Origin: Fimbriimonas planktonicus | GTDB lineage: Bacteria > Armatimonadota > Fimbriimonadia > Fimbriimonadales > Fimbriimonadaceae | Length of the DNA: 64,000 bases | Assembly (NCBI GenBank): GCA_965234685.1 | Contig: OZ248539.1 | Coordinates: forward strand, 3,038,001 to 3,102,000 | Direction of reading: 5' to 3' | Shown: one piece after another, positions 43,765-52,286 of the stretch | How positions within the stretch are numbered: the stretch's first letter is position 1 | Layout: each line of letters opens with the position of its first letter | Notes under the pieces: generated by a model | The model's database searches: none | Told to the model about the DNA's origin: nothing | Seen by the model: the letters and a program-made list of their open reading frames with translations, nothing else | Translations under genes and position numbers: made by a program

Positions 43765-46008
43765 GTGCGTAGGCTTTCCGTGTTCGCTCTCGTCCTGGTT
43801 TGTGGCGTCGTTTCGGCTCAAGATATCGAACTCAAACCAGCGCTCGCCCGTGGACCGTTTGCGTCCGGAGGGCGCACTCCGCTCCCGACCGATCCGGTGC
43901 TGGAATCCATCATTGATGGCACCTGGGTTTCGCCGATCCTTGGGACCGATTGGACGGCGATCGAGCCGAAGGACGGCGTCTATTCCGGCCGACCACTTTC
44001 CGGAGGCTACGTATACGTTCCGTTCGAAGCATCTGCCGATGGAACCGTCCTTCTTGAAGCTTCCGGGCACAGCATGGTGTACGTCAACGGCGCACCCCGT
44101 GCGGGCGACCCGTACTCGTGGGGCTGGCTCACGCTGCCGATTGCGGTGAAGAAGGGCAAAAATGAACTGCTTTTCCAAGTCGGGCGAGGGCGCCTGAAGT
44201 TTGAGGTGAAGCCCGTCGTGAGACCGGTTGAACTCGACATCCGAGACGCGACGTTGCCGGACCAACTTCCAACCGACAAGGGTCCAATCCTCGCGGGCAT
44301 CGTGGTGCGTAACTCCACCAAACTGCCTTTATCGGGCCTAAAGATCAACGGCAAGGCAATCCCAACGATCCCAGCAGAAACCATCCGCAAAGTGCCGGTC
44401 ACCCTAACCATGCCGCGCACGATCGCCGGAGAGACCGCTGCTTGCGCCGTCAAACTGACCCAAGGCAGCAAAGTGCTCGATGAGACCACCGTCCCGATCC
44501 GACTACGAACGGAGAAGCAGACCCACAAGCGCACCTTCATCAGCCAAATCGACGGCAGCGTGCAGTATTACGCTGTCAATCCGGCGCAGAAGCCATCGAA
44601 GTCGAACCTCCTCGTGCTCAGCGTCCACGGCGCATCGGTCGAAGCCATCGGACAAGCCGATGCCTACGGATCAAAGGACGACATCACCATCGTCTGCCCC
44701 ACCAACCGACGACCGTTTGGCTTCGACTGGGAAGACTGGGGCCGGCTCGATGCGCTTGAGGTCCTCGCCGAAGCCAAGAAATCCGTCTTGCACGATCCGC
44801 TGAAAGTGCACCTCACCGGGCACTCGATGGGCGGTCACGGTACGTGGGCGCTCGGCACGCTGTATCCCGACACGTTCGCCAGCATCGCGCCGTGCGCGAG
44901 TTGGGTCTCTTTCTGGACCTATGCGGGCGGCTGGACCCCTCGCGATCCAAATCCAGTGCAGAGCCTGGTTCGTCGCAGCATGACGAACTACGACACTTTG
45001 GCCCGCCTCACCAACACCTCGGCCCAAGCGGTTTACATCTGGCACGGTGATGCCGACGAGACCGTTCCGGTTGCCCAGGCCCGAACCATGAAAGCTGAGC
45101 TAGAAAAGATGGGCCACCCCGATCTTGGATACGGCGAAAAACCCGGTGGCTCCCACTGGTTCGGTGGAGAAAGCGTGGATTATCCACCCCTTTTCGATAT
45201 GATGCGCCGACGACAGTTGACCGTCGCACCAAACAAGATCGACTTCACCACGCCAAATCCGCGCATCTCCGGTCGTGCTTGGTGGGCAAGTATCAACACC
45301 CAGATCGAACCGCTTCAGCCGAGCCGAATCGTGCTAACGAAAGAAGGCAACACCGTCATCGGCAAGACGAACAACGTTCTGTCGCTCACTTTCGAAACGG
45401 ATGACGAACTTGGGTCCGTGGTGCTTGATGGACAGGCCGTGTTGATTAGCCCGAAAATGGTCGGCAAGAAGCATTTGGCCACCCTCGTCAACGCGGAAGG
45501 CAAGTGGCGCGAAGGCACCGTTAAGTCCCCCGTTGGGCCGCTCAAAGAGATGCTCACCGACCGCTTTGCCCTTGTTGTCGGCACAAAAGGATCCCTGGAA
45601 GAGCAGCAGTGGGCGGCAAACAAGGCCCGATTTGATGCTGAAACTTGGTACGTCCGTGGCAATGGTGCGGTCGACATTCTGACCGACAAGCAAAACACCT
45701 CCGGTCGCAGCTTAATGGTTTACGGCAATGCCGATACCAACGCCGTCTGGAAGTCGAAGCTGTCGAAAGCCCTGGTGGTTCGCGGAAACTATGGTGAGTT
45801 CCAGAACTTCCGCTTCGGTCCGGGGGTTTCAACTCTCATTCATTGGGATGGCGCGGTCGGAATCGGCGGTACGGACCTAAAGGCGATGCGCCGAACGGAC
45901 CGTCTGCCGATCTTCACCTCGGGCGTGAGTTATCCGGATTGGACGCTGATTGACGCTGAGGGCTTCCTCCGCGCTGGCTTCTACGGATCGCCTGCCGCGG
46001 CCCGATAG
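43765..46008 (+). CDS. Exported alpha/beta-hydrolase (esterase or S9-like peptidase)
   Basis: 747 residues from the GTG at 43765, which gives a clean signal peptide (VRRLSVFALVLVCGVVSAQ). Residues 20-270 form beta-rich N-terminal domains. The hydrolase part carries the nucleophile Ser354 in GHSMGGHG, an Asp in WHGDADETVP, and a His in GGSHWFGG, resembling PHB-depolymerase- and prolyl-oligopeptidase-like enzymes. A further 260-residue C-terminal region follows. Substrate unknown: an ester of a polysaccharide or a peptide. Ends at a hairpin shared with the convergent tricorn gene. Confidence 0.78.
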   Translation: MRRLSVFALVLVCGVVSAQDIELKPALARGPFASGGRTPLPTDPVLESIIDGTWVSPILGTDWTAIEPKDGVYSGRPLSGGYVYVPFEASADGTVLLEASGHSMVYVNGAPRAGDPYSWGWLTLPIAVKKGKNELLFQVGRGRLKFEVKPVVRPVELDIRDATLPDQLPTDKGPILAGIVVRNSTKLPLSGLKINGKAIPTIPAETIRKVPVTLTMPRTIAGETAACAVKLTQGSKVLDETTVPIRLRTEKQTHKRTFISQIDGSVQYYAVNPAQKPSKSNLLVLSVHGASVEAIGQADAYGSKDDITIVCPTNRRPFGFDWEDWGRLDALEVLAEAKKSVLHDPLKVHLTGHSMGGHGTWALGTLYPDTFASIAPCASWVSFWTYAGGWTPRDPNPVQSLVRRSMTNYDTLARLTNTSAQAVYIWHGDADETVPVAQARTMKAELEKMGHPDLGYGEKPGGSHWFGGESVDYPPLFDMMRRRQLTVAPNKIDFTTPNPRISGRAWWASINTQIEPLQPSRIVLTKEGNTVIGKTNNVLSLTFETDDELGSVVLDGQAVLISPKMVGKKHLATLVNAEGKWREGTVKSPVGPLKEMLTDRFALVVGTKGSLEEQQWAANKARFDAETWYVRGNGAVDILTDKQNTSGRSLMVYGNADTNAVWKSKLSKALVVRGNYGEFQNFRFGPGVSTLIHWDGAVGIGGTDLKAMRRTDRLPIFTSGVSYPDWTLIDAEGFLRAGFYGSPAAAR

Positions 46009-46024
46009 CCTCCGATGAACTCGT

Positions 46025-46068
46025 TCCCGTTTGGCCTCATCACCTTTGGTGGAAGAAGCCAAACGGGA
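46025..46068. terminator. Bidirectional hairpin between convergent genes
   Basis: Perfect arms TCCCGTTTGGC and GCCAAACGGGA with an inner stem CACC/GGTG around TTT. It lies between the hydrolase stop (46008) and the tricorn stop (46078). Confidence 0.6.
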
Positions 46069-46077
46069 CTGTGATCC

Positions 46078-49000
46078 TTACTTTCCGCCGGTCGATTTGA
46101 ACGGTGGAATCGAAGGATAGTCTGGTCGCTTCAGCGGCTTGACTGGATTCTTGGCCATCAGCTTTTGAATCTCGGCGATGGCAGCTTCAAGCTGGGCATC
46201 CTTGCCTTGTCGCCAAAGGAATGGATCAAGTTCCACCTCCATATCTGGCGGGGTTCCGCGGTTCTCAATCATCCAAGTTCCGTCTGGGTTGTACATCGCA
46301 TCGTCTGGCGAGCTAATGCGTCCGCCATCCACTAGGTTGAACCCGTAGTTGCTAATCATTGCGCCCCAGGTTTTCTTGCCGATGATCGGTCCGACCTTAT
46401 GGAACCGGAAAAGGTGCGGGAAGATGTCTCCGCCTGATCCTGCCATTTCGTTGGCAATCATCACCTTCGGTCCGAACACGCCCATCACCGGAATGTTGTA
46501 GTCCTTTCCGTAGCGCGTTCGTGAACCCGAGACGATCGGCTTCAGCATCTCTCGCACCAAGAAGTCGGCAATCGCACCGCCGCCGTTGTGGCGCTCGTCA
46601 ATGATCATCGCGTCCTTTCCGGTCTGCGAGTAGTAGTAGCGTACAAACTCACGCCAACCGCCAACGTTCGTATCTGGCACGTGTACGTACCCGACTTTGC
46701 CTCCCGTTGCGGCTTCAACGCGCTTGCGGTTGCCTTCCGTCCATGCTCGGTTTCGAAGCTGGCCCTCGTTGGCAATCGGAAGCACTACCACTTCACGGGA
46801 ATCAGTACCATCGGCGTTTGGACCAAGCTTGAGCTTCACCTGCTTGCCCGCTTTGCCTTCCAGCGCAACGTACAAGTCCATGATTTCCGTCAGCTCTTCG
46901 CCGTCAATTGCGAGTACGTACTCGCCCACTTTGGCATCCACGCCTGGCTGGGCCAGCGGGGCATATAGGTTTGGATTCCAGCGCTCGCCATCAAAGATCC
47001 GCGCCAGCTTGTATCGACCCTTGTCGAAGGTGTAATCCGCGCCAAGCAATCCGCCCGGAATTCCCCGCGTACCGGGAATATCGCCGCCGCCGATGAACAT
47101 GTGCCCAACGCTGATCTCGCCGAAGATCTCGGTGAACAGATAGTTAAGGTCAGATCGCGACTTCAGGTTCACAAGAAATGGCTCGTACCGCTTGCCGAGC
47201 GCATCGAGGTCGACGCCGTGGACCTTCGGATCGTAGAAGCGAATCTTCTGTTGCCGAATAGCGGAGAAGAACATCCGGCGCCATTCCGTCGCGGGATCAA
47301 TCTTCACTTGCGCGCTGATCGTCACCGCGCCTTGACCCGGGTTCGCGGGCGCGCTGGTCGGAATGATGCTCAATCCACCCTGACCCTGGATGAGGGCTTT
47401 GCTGCCGTCTGGGGTCACGTTGATCCCGCCAATTCCCGTGACAATCACGGTAGGTCGCCGATCGGCGAAAGCGAACCGAATGAGGCTGCTCGTTCCTCGC
47501 GGAGCATCAATCGCGCTTGGTCGCACCGGGAGTGCAATCGCGAGCACCGAGCCCGGAGTTCCGGCGGCTAATCCACCGTAAGGCTGCTTCGGATGTGGAA
47601 GCGTAATGATTCGCGACTCAAGACCTTCGAGATCGATGAGCGAGGTCGCAGGCTTGCTCTCAGCCGGCTTTGATTCTGGTGCCTTAGGTGCCTCTGTCGG
47701 CGCGACTTTCTCTTCGTCGCTCTCCGGAGCCAAAGGGTTCGGTACACCCTTCTTGAGAACTAGGCAATAAACGTTTTGCGTTACGTTCGCGGAAGCATAG
47801 GAAGCGATGTCCTGATTGTCACCGCCGAGTCCAACATCCGTCGATGCCAAGAAGTACACGTACTTGCCACTGCGATCGAACACGGGGCTCGAAACGTCCG
47901 CGAGCCCGTCTGTGACTTGCGTCATCTTGCCCGATTCAAGGCTATAGAAGAACAGTGCACCGAACGTGCTCTCAATGTCTCGGGTGTAAGCAATCCACTT
48001 GCTATCGGGCGACCACGAATACTCGAATCCAACGCGCCCGCGGCGTAAGAGGGAGTCGATGCGGGTGCTGATTCCGCTGGCAATGTCGAGGACCCACAGG
48101 CCCAGCGAGAAATCGCTGTAGATCAGCTTCTTGCTGTCCGGGGACCAGGCGATGTTGCCGAAGCTGCCCTGACCGGCGCCGATGCTGAGAATGCGATCTT
48201 TGCCCGTTGTCGTGTCATAGAGGGCCAGTTCTTCCTTGTCGTTCTGGTCTGTAAAGTAGGCAATCGTTCGGCCGTCTGGCGACCACGCCGGATTTCGGCG
48301 CTGAATGCCGGGCTCGGAATGCAGAACCTTTGCATCGCCCTTGCTCGCTGGAGAAGTGAAAATGAAGCCTCGGGAATCTGCGACGATTCGCTGTCCGGTC
48401 GGAGAGATGTCAACGCCCTGGATTCTATCGCCAAGGTCTACGTACTTAGATCGAATCTCGGGGAAGTCGGCATCAATCGTTATCGGCACTCGGGTAGCCG
48501 ACTTCTTAGCTACGTCGTATAGCCAGATTGAACCGAACTCTTCGTAAGCGATAACTCCTGGACCAGCCGAGGCATTCTTAATATCGGATCCGTTTGGCGC
48601 AATCTCCTCGTTAGTCTTTCCGCTCTTGGTGTCGTAGCGGTGCAAGGTCATCTCGCCTTTCGGGTCCGAAAGGTAGTAAATCGAATCGCCGACCCACATC
48701 GGATTCTCGTCGCCGGTGCCCTTCCAAGGAATGGTCTTTATCTTCGAATCGGAGAGGTTGCCGATCCAAACTGGCCCGGCCTGTCCGCCGCGATACCGCT
48801 TCCATGCGGCTTGCCATTTCGGATTTGGGATGTATGCAAGTTGCGCGCCATCTGGGCTCAGCGAGCCTTCGTCGACCGCCGGAAACGGAAGTTGCGCCGG
48901 AACTCCGCCGCCCGAGCTCACCTTGAACAACCGAGTGTAAGCGTTCTCCGAAGCCATGGTCGAAACGAACAGAACGCTCTTTCCGTCGGGTGTCCAGCCG

Positions 49001-49329
49001 TTCACTTCATCTGCTGCCGGATGGGCGGTGAGTCGCTTCGGGGTTCCGCCTTCGACGGGGACTGTGAACGCGTCGGTGTTGCCGTCGTATTGACCAGAGA
49101 ACGCAATCGTCGTCCCGTCGGGGGAGAACTTCGGCATGCTTTCCGTCCCCGGTGCGCTTGTGAGGCGGACTGCCGCGCCACCCGCGCGCGGAACCTTCCA
49201 GAGGTCGCCCGCGAACTGGAAAACGATCGTCGTCGCGTTCACCGCCGGATCGCGCAGGATCATCGGATTCGGACCAGGATTAAAAGACTGAGGGGAACTC
49301 AGGGCAAGCAGAACGGTGAACGGGGTCAT
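46078..49329 (-). CDS. Tricorn-type protease (S41 family) with beta-propeller and PDZ domains
   Basis: 1083 residues. N-terminal TolB/WD40-type blades (FSPDGTTIAFSGQYDGNTDA, WSPDSKWIAYTRDI), a Pro/Glu/Ala linker near 535-560, the tricorn core and PDZ (GEYVLAIDGEELTEIMDLYV) at about 800-870, and the S41 catalytic part. Putative catalytic residues are His743 (GHMFIGGGD), Ser965 (AGSGGDIF) and Glu1022 (IENRGTPPD), close in number to archaeal tricorn. From memory, that protein has Ser745, before the His, and Asp966, after the Ser; here these positions are Gly. A signal peptide is weak. The gene is 16 bases from the small gene upstream. Probably degrades peptides. Confidence 0.9.
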   Translation of the reverse strand: MTPFTVLLALSSPQSFNPGPNPMILRDPAVNATTIVFQFAGDLWKVPRAGGAAVRLTSAPGTESMPKFSPDGTTIAFSGQYDGNTDAFTVPVEGGTPKRLTAHPAADEVNGWTPDGKSVLFVSTMASENAYTRLFKVSSGGGVPAQLPFPAVDEGSLSPDGAQLAYIPNPKWQAAWKRYRGGQAGPVWIGNLSDSKIKTIPWKGTGDENPMWVGDSIYYLSDPKGEMTLHRYDTKSGKTNEEIAPNGSDIKNASAGPGVIAYEEFGSIWLYDVAKKSATRVPITIDADFPEIRSKYVDLGDRIQGVDISPTGQRIVADSRGFIFTSPASKGDAKVLHSEPGIQRRNPAWSPDGRTIAYFTDQNDKEELALYDTTTGKDRILSIGAGQGSFGNIAWSPDSKKLIYSDFSLGLWVLDIASGISTRIDSLLRRGRVGFEYSWSPDSKWIAYTRDIESTFGALFFYSLESGKMTQVTDGLADVSSPVFDRSGKYVYFLASTDVGLGGDNQDIASYASANVTQNVYCLVLKKGVPNPLAPESDEEKVAPTEAPKAPESKPAESKPATSLIDLEGLESRIITLPHPKQPYGGLAAGTPGSVLAIALPVRPSAIDAPRGTSSLIRFAFADRRPTVIVTGIGGINVTPDGSKALIQGQGGLSIIPTSAPANPGQGAVTISAQVKIDPATEWRRMFFSAIRQQKIRFYDPKVHGVDLDALGKRYEPFLVNLKSRSDLNYLFTEIFGEISVGHMFIGGGDIPGTRGIPGGLLGADYTFDKGRYKLARIFDGERWNPNLYAPLAQPGVDAKVGEYVLAIDGEELTEIMDLYVALEGKAGKQVKLKLGPNADGTDSREVVVLPIANEGQLRNRAWTEGNRKRVEAATGGKVGYVHVPDTNVGGWREFVRYYYSQTGKDAMIIDERHNGGGAIADFLVREMLKPIVSGSRTRYGKDYNIPVMGVFGPKVMIANEMAGSGGDIFPHLFRFHKVGPIIGKKTWGAMISNYGFNLVDGGRISSPDDAMYNPDGTWMIENRGTPPDMEVELDPFLWRQGKDAQLEAAIAEIQKLMAKNPVKPLKRPDYPSIPPFKSTGGK

Positions 49330-49345
49330 ACGAGTTGGCCATAGA

Positions 49346-49783
49346 TTAGCCGATAGCCAGGCTCAATCTAGGTCTGCCGGGACTACTAGGACTCAGCTGA
49401 TCGACGAGATTGAATGAACTCGGGGCCGTTCGGTAGTTTTTTGCGAGAGGCGATTGTGGTTCAACGACCCGCCAGAACGGAGCGATTTCCACCTCGCCCG
49501 CCGCCAGCTGCTCTAAAGCGCGTTCCGCAACCACGCGAAGGAAAATCCCGGTCGTCAGCGCGCAGGTGCCATCGGCCCCATGCTTCTTTGCCAGCTCCAC
49601 TCTCAGTTGTGCCACGGACCGCGTTTCCCCGACTGGCACCGCTCTAACCCAAGCATCAATCTCGGCCGGGGTGGAGATCAGTAGTTTGCTGCCGGCTGGC
49701 ATGCCAGGCATTGGCTTCTCCAAGGTCACGATTTCAACCTCTTTTCGCGCATCAAATTTTTCTTGCAATGTTTTCCGCGCCAT
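49346..49783 (-). CDS. Conserved small protein, MGMT-like helical fold suspected
   Basis: 145 residues. The first 120 (ARKTLQEKFDARKEVEIVTL, PAEIDAWVRAVPVGETRSV, CALTTGIFLRVVAERALEQL) look like a conserved protein that I associate with the O6-methylguanine-DNA-methyltransferase DNA-binding fold. Here the Cys in GTCALTTGIF lies where a nucleophile might be, but the PCHR motif of real methyltransferases is absent, so repair activity is doubtful. Last 20 residues are low complexity. Lies 16 bases before the tricorn gene, possibly one transcript. Upstream, TATACT lies 10 bases before the start. Confidence 0.6.
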   Translation of the reverse strand: MARKTLQEKFDARKEVEIVTLEKPMPGMPAGSKLLISTPAEIDAWVRAVPVGETRSVAQLRVELAKKHGADGTCALTTGIFLRVVAERALEQLAAGEVEIAPFWRVVEPQSPLAKNYRTAPSSFNLVDQLSPSSPGRPRLSLAIG

Positions 49784-49797
49784 GGCAGAAGTCAGTA

Positions 49798-49803
49798 TAG
49801 AAT
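49798..49803 (+). promoter_or_regulatory. TANNNT -10-like element, leaderless start
   Basis: TAGAAT (within TATAGAAT) ends 6 bases before the ATG at 49810. The gap to the divergent gene is only 26 bases. Confidence 0.55.
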
Positions 49804-49809
49804 GGGCGC

Positions 49810-50121
49810 ATGCGAGCTAAGGTTGTGATGCTTTTGCTTTTGAGCGCGATTCTGCTTGGTTGCCAGGGGTCAACAACCGGTGCCGATTCGATGACTGGGA
49901 AACTGGTGACGGTCCTGGTTCGCCGCGATATTCAAGGCTCCAGCACCGTTTTGCCCAGCGGGAGTCGCGATGAGCGGTTAACCCAAATTCAGGTGTCCGG
50001 TCGATTGACTAAAGTTACCGATTTTGGCCTTACGGTTGAGAATCAAAGCAAGTCTGGCACCCTCGGCTTGCCGGTATTTATCCCTTGGGATTCGATCGTG
50101 CTCGTTCAGCAGGACGAGTAG
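49810..50121 (+). CDS. Small lipoprotein, unknown
   Basis: 103 residues. Hydrophobic signal with lipobox ILLGC, lipidated Cys near residue 19. The mature part is short and beta-type (KLVTVLVRRDIQGSSTVLPSG), with no recognised family. It is followed after 9 bases by a membrane protein gene, probably in one message. Confidence 0.6.
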   Translation: MRAKVVMLLLLSAILLGCQGSTTGADSMTGKLVTVLVRRDIQGSSTVLPSGSRDERLTQIQVSGRLTKVTDFGLTVENQSKSGTLGLPVFIPWDSIVLVQQDE

Positions 50122-50124
50122 GAG
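50120..50124 (+). promoter_or_regulatory. Shine-Dalgarno fixing the TTG start at 50131
   Basis: AGGAG overlaps the lipoprotein stop and ends 6 bases before the TTG, which is otherwise an uncommon start. Confidence 0.55.
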
Positions 50125-50130
50125 AAGCCG

Positions 50131-51222
50131 TTGCTGGTCCTTTTCGCAAATATGGGTACGCCGTTCATTTGGAGCAGCCTATTCGTGCTCACCATCGGCA
50201 ACGTCATCATTGCCTGGGTTGAGTCATCCATCCTTGATCGCAAGTTTGGTTGTCGACCGGAAGCATCGTTTGGCATCATGCTTGGCGCGAATTTCCTGAC
50301 CGCGGGCATTGGCTTCGTTTGCCTTCCTTGGTTCGCTGGCGTTTGGCAGCGGCTCTCTTTGATCGATCACATTCGGGCCGCGTTACCGACCCTCGTGGTT
50401 GCCTGGATTTACACCTTCCTACTTACGGCAATCATCGAAGCCGGCGTGCTTTCTATCCTGTCTCGCCGAATTGGGCTCAAAGTCCACCCCTGGCGCGCGA
50501 GCGTTTGGATCAACCTTGCCAGCTACCTCTGCCTGATCCTCATTGCTAATGCGACCGGACGATACGGCGGTGCATTCAACCTAAAGTCTCGGACGGTGTG
50601 GTCGAAGATGACTCGATCGATGCCGACGTTCGATCTTTGGTACGTCAAGCCGGGCGGAAGGAAGATCGAACGAATGCAGATGGAGCCGTTCCAACCCGGC
50701 AAGGAGCGAGTGTTCGAAGAGTTTGAGGATCCATCTTGGCCTCCGATGGACCCAGAGTCGGGTGATGCCCTTGCCGTGGTTACTTCTCCGACCAGTGTCC
50801 GCTACCTGAAGTGGCTTTCTTCCACGCCAGCCGATTCGCCGACCCTTATCAAGCGCTTTGATCCCGGCGTCACTTTGGAACGTACTGCAGAAATAGGTGG
50901 CTGGAAAACCCACGATCCGGGATTCAACGGCCTTTCCCGAACCTTGCAGAAGGAAGAAAATCCACGATTCACCTTGGCTCCGATGGTTTGGCCAGGCTAC
51001 GACTTCGAGGTCACCGACAATCAAACCGGAGAACAATTCTCATTTGGACTCGAGACGCCGTTCTTTCAATGGCGCTGGCAGAACCTGATTCAGCTACCCG
51101 ACGACTGGTGCATCGCCGAAAAGGACAGCCGAATCTATCTCGTCGACCTCCGAAACCGCGAAATCGGACTGCTCACCTTCGGCTTCGGCGCAACTGCAGT
51201 GATTCCCGGGAACTCAAAGTAG
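50131..51222 (+). CDS. Membrane protein with C-terminal soluble domain, unknown
   Basis: 363 residues from a TTG supported by AGGAG 6 bases upstream; an ATG seven codons on is the alternative. Four hydrophobic segments in residues 10-150 (IWSSLFVLTIGNVIIAWV, LGANFLTAGIGFVCLPWF, VVAWIYTFLLTAIIEAGVLS, LASYLCLILIANAT). The C-terminal 190 residues are soluble and unassigned. The pairing with the small lipoprotein before it suggests a joint role. Confidence 0.6.
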   Translation: MLVLFANMGTPFIWSSLFVLTIGNVIIAWVESSILDRKFGCRPEASFGIMLGANFLTAGIGFVCLPWFAGVWQRLSLIDHIRAALPTLVVAWIYTFLLTAIIEAGVLSILSRRIGLKVHPWRASVWINLASYLCLILIANATGRYGGAFNLKSRTVWSKMTRSMPTFDLWYVKPGGRKIERMQMEPFQPGKERVFEEFEDPSWPPMDPESGDALAVVTSPTSVRYLKWLSSTPADSPTLIKRFDPGVTLERTAEIGGWKTHDPGFNGLSRTLQKEENPRFTLAPMVWPGYDFEVTDNQTGEQFSFGLETPFFQWRWQNLIQLPDDWCIAEKDSRIYLVDLRNREIGLLTFGFGATAVIPGNSK

Positions 51223-51232
51223 TTGAAATGCG

Positions 51233-51238
51233 TATAAT
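51233..51238 (+). promoter_or_regulatory. TATAAT -10-like element of the dioxygenase gene
   Basis: Consensus TATAAT, 24 bases before the GTG at 51263 and 33 before the ATG at 51272. No convincing -35 was found. Confidence 0.45.
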
Positions 51239-51262
51239 TGTCATAGCAACTAAAAAAGCTGC

Positions 51263-52246
51263 GTGAGAGTTATGAGCACCGAAACGAAAGCACCCCCCAT
51301 CGCCGTGACCGGAATTCACCACGTAACGCTGGTTTCGAAGGACATTCAGCGCAACTACGATTTCTGGACCAAGACCCTCGGCATGCGTCTAGTCAAGAAG
51401 TCGGTCAACCAAGACTCGCCGAGCGATTACCACCTCTTCTACGGCGACTACGAAGGTTCGCCCGGGACCGAGGTCACCTTCTTCGACTGGCCGACCACCG
51501 CGCCAAACCGACCGGGCAGCGACACCATCGACATCCTGATGCTCCGCGTGGTCGATGAAGCATCCGTCGCCTGGTGGGCCGAGCGATTGCGGGGACTAGG
51601 GCTAAACGTGAGAGATGGCCTCGACCGGAACGGTTACGCCGCCATCGCGTTCCACGACCCTGATGGCGTTCAGCTGGAGATTGTCGCCGACGGCAACGCG
51701 CCTCGCGGCGGTTCCGATTGGCCCGAGAGCCCCGTGCCTGCTCCGCACCAAATCCGTGGTGTCTTCGCCGTCGCGTTCGCGCTCAGCGAGCCCGAGAAGA
51801 CGCTTACGATGCTCCAAAACACCCTCGGCTTCCGCATCGCCGGGACCTATTCTCGCGAAGGGCGAGAAACGACCGTGCTCGTTGCCGGCGATGGCCAGCC
51901 CGGCCGCCAAGTGCATGTCATTCACGACCGCGCCCGGTCCCGCGGCTACCTCGGGCATGGCGGCATTCATCACGTCGCGTTCCGGATCACGGACTACGCA
52001 ACCTACGATCAGTTCCTAACCTGGCTCACCGAGAACCGGATCGGCCACAGCGGCCCAGTCGATCGCCACTGGTTCCGCTCGATCTACTTCCGTAGCGTCG
52101 AAGGGCTGGTGCTCGAACTTGCGACCGACGAACCCGGCTTCGCGACCGACGAGCCGCTAGAAACCCTCGGCCAGCATCTTGCCTTGGCTCCGTTCCTCGA
52201 GCCATCTCGAGACCAAATCGAAGCGGCACTCAAGAAGCTCGTCTAA
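51263..52246 (+). CDS. VOC-family ring-cleaving dioxygenase
   Basis: 327 residues, two glyoxalase/VOC modules. The Fe(II) ligands are probable at His in GIHHVTL (module 1), His in GGIHHVAFR (module 2) and Glu in LVLELATDEPG. Similar proteins cleave hydroquinone-type rings (MhqO/PcpA group). Start is GTG at 51263 or ATG at 51272. No other aromatic-degradation gene is nearby, so it may instead detoxify quinones. Ends at an 11-base hairpin. Confidence 0.85.
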   Translation: MRVMSTETKAPPIAVTGIHHVTLVSKDIQRNYDFWTKTLGMRLVKKSVNQDSPSDYHLFYGDYEGSPGTEVTFFDWPTTAPNRPGSDTIDILMLRVVDEASVAWWAERLRGLGLNVRDGLDRNGYAAIAFHDPDGVQLEIVADGNAPRGGSDWPESPVPAPHQIRGVFAVAFALSEPEKTLTMLQNTLGFRIAGTYSREGRETTVLVAGDGQPGRQVHVIHDRARSRGYLGHGGIHHVAFRITDYATYDQFLTWLTENRIGHSGPVDRHWFRSIYFRSVEGLVLELATDEPGFATDEPLETLGQHLALAPFLEPSRDQIEAALKKLV

Positions 52247-52255
52247 GCCAAAGCC

Positions 52256-52281
52256 CCCTCGCCGGGAATCCCCGGCGAGGG
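52256..52281. terminator. Perfect hairpin between convergent genes
   Basis: Eleven-base arms CCCTCGCCGGG and CCCGGCGAGGG around AATC, between the stops at 52246 and 52287. No T-run; a bidirectional transcription end. Confidence 0.65.
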
Positions 52282-52286
52282 ACGCC

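Noticed and set aside
49346..49783. Active O6-methylguanine-DNA methyltransferase
   Set aside because: The catalytic PCHR motif is absent.
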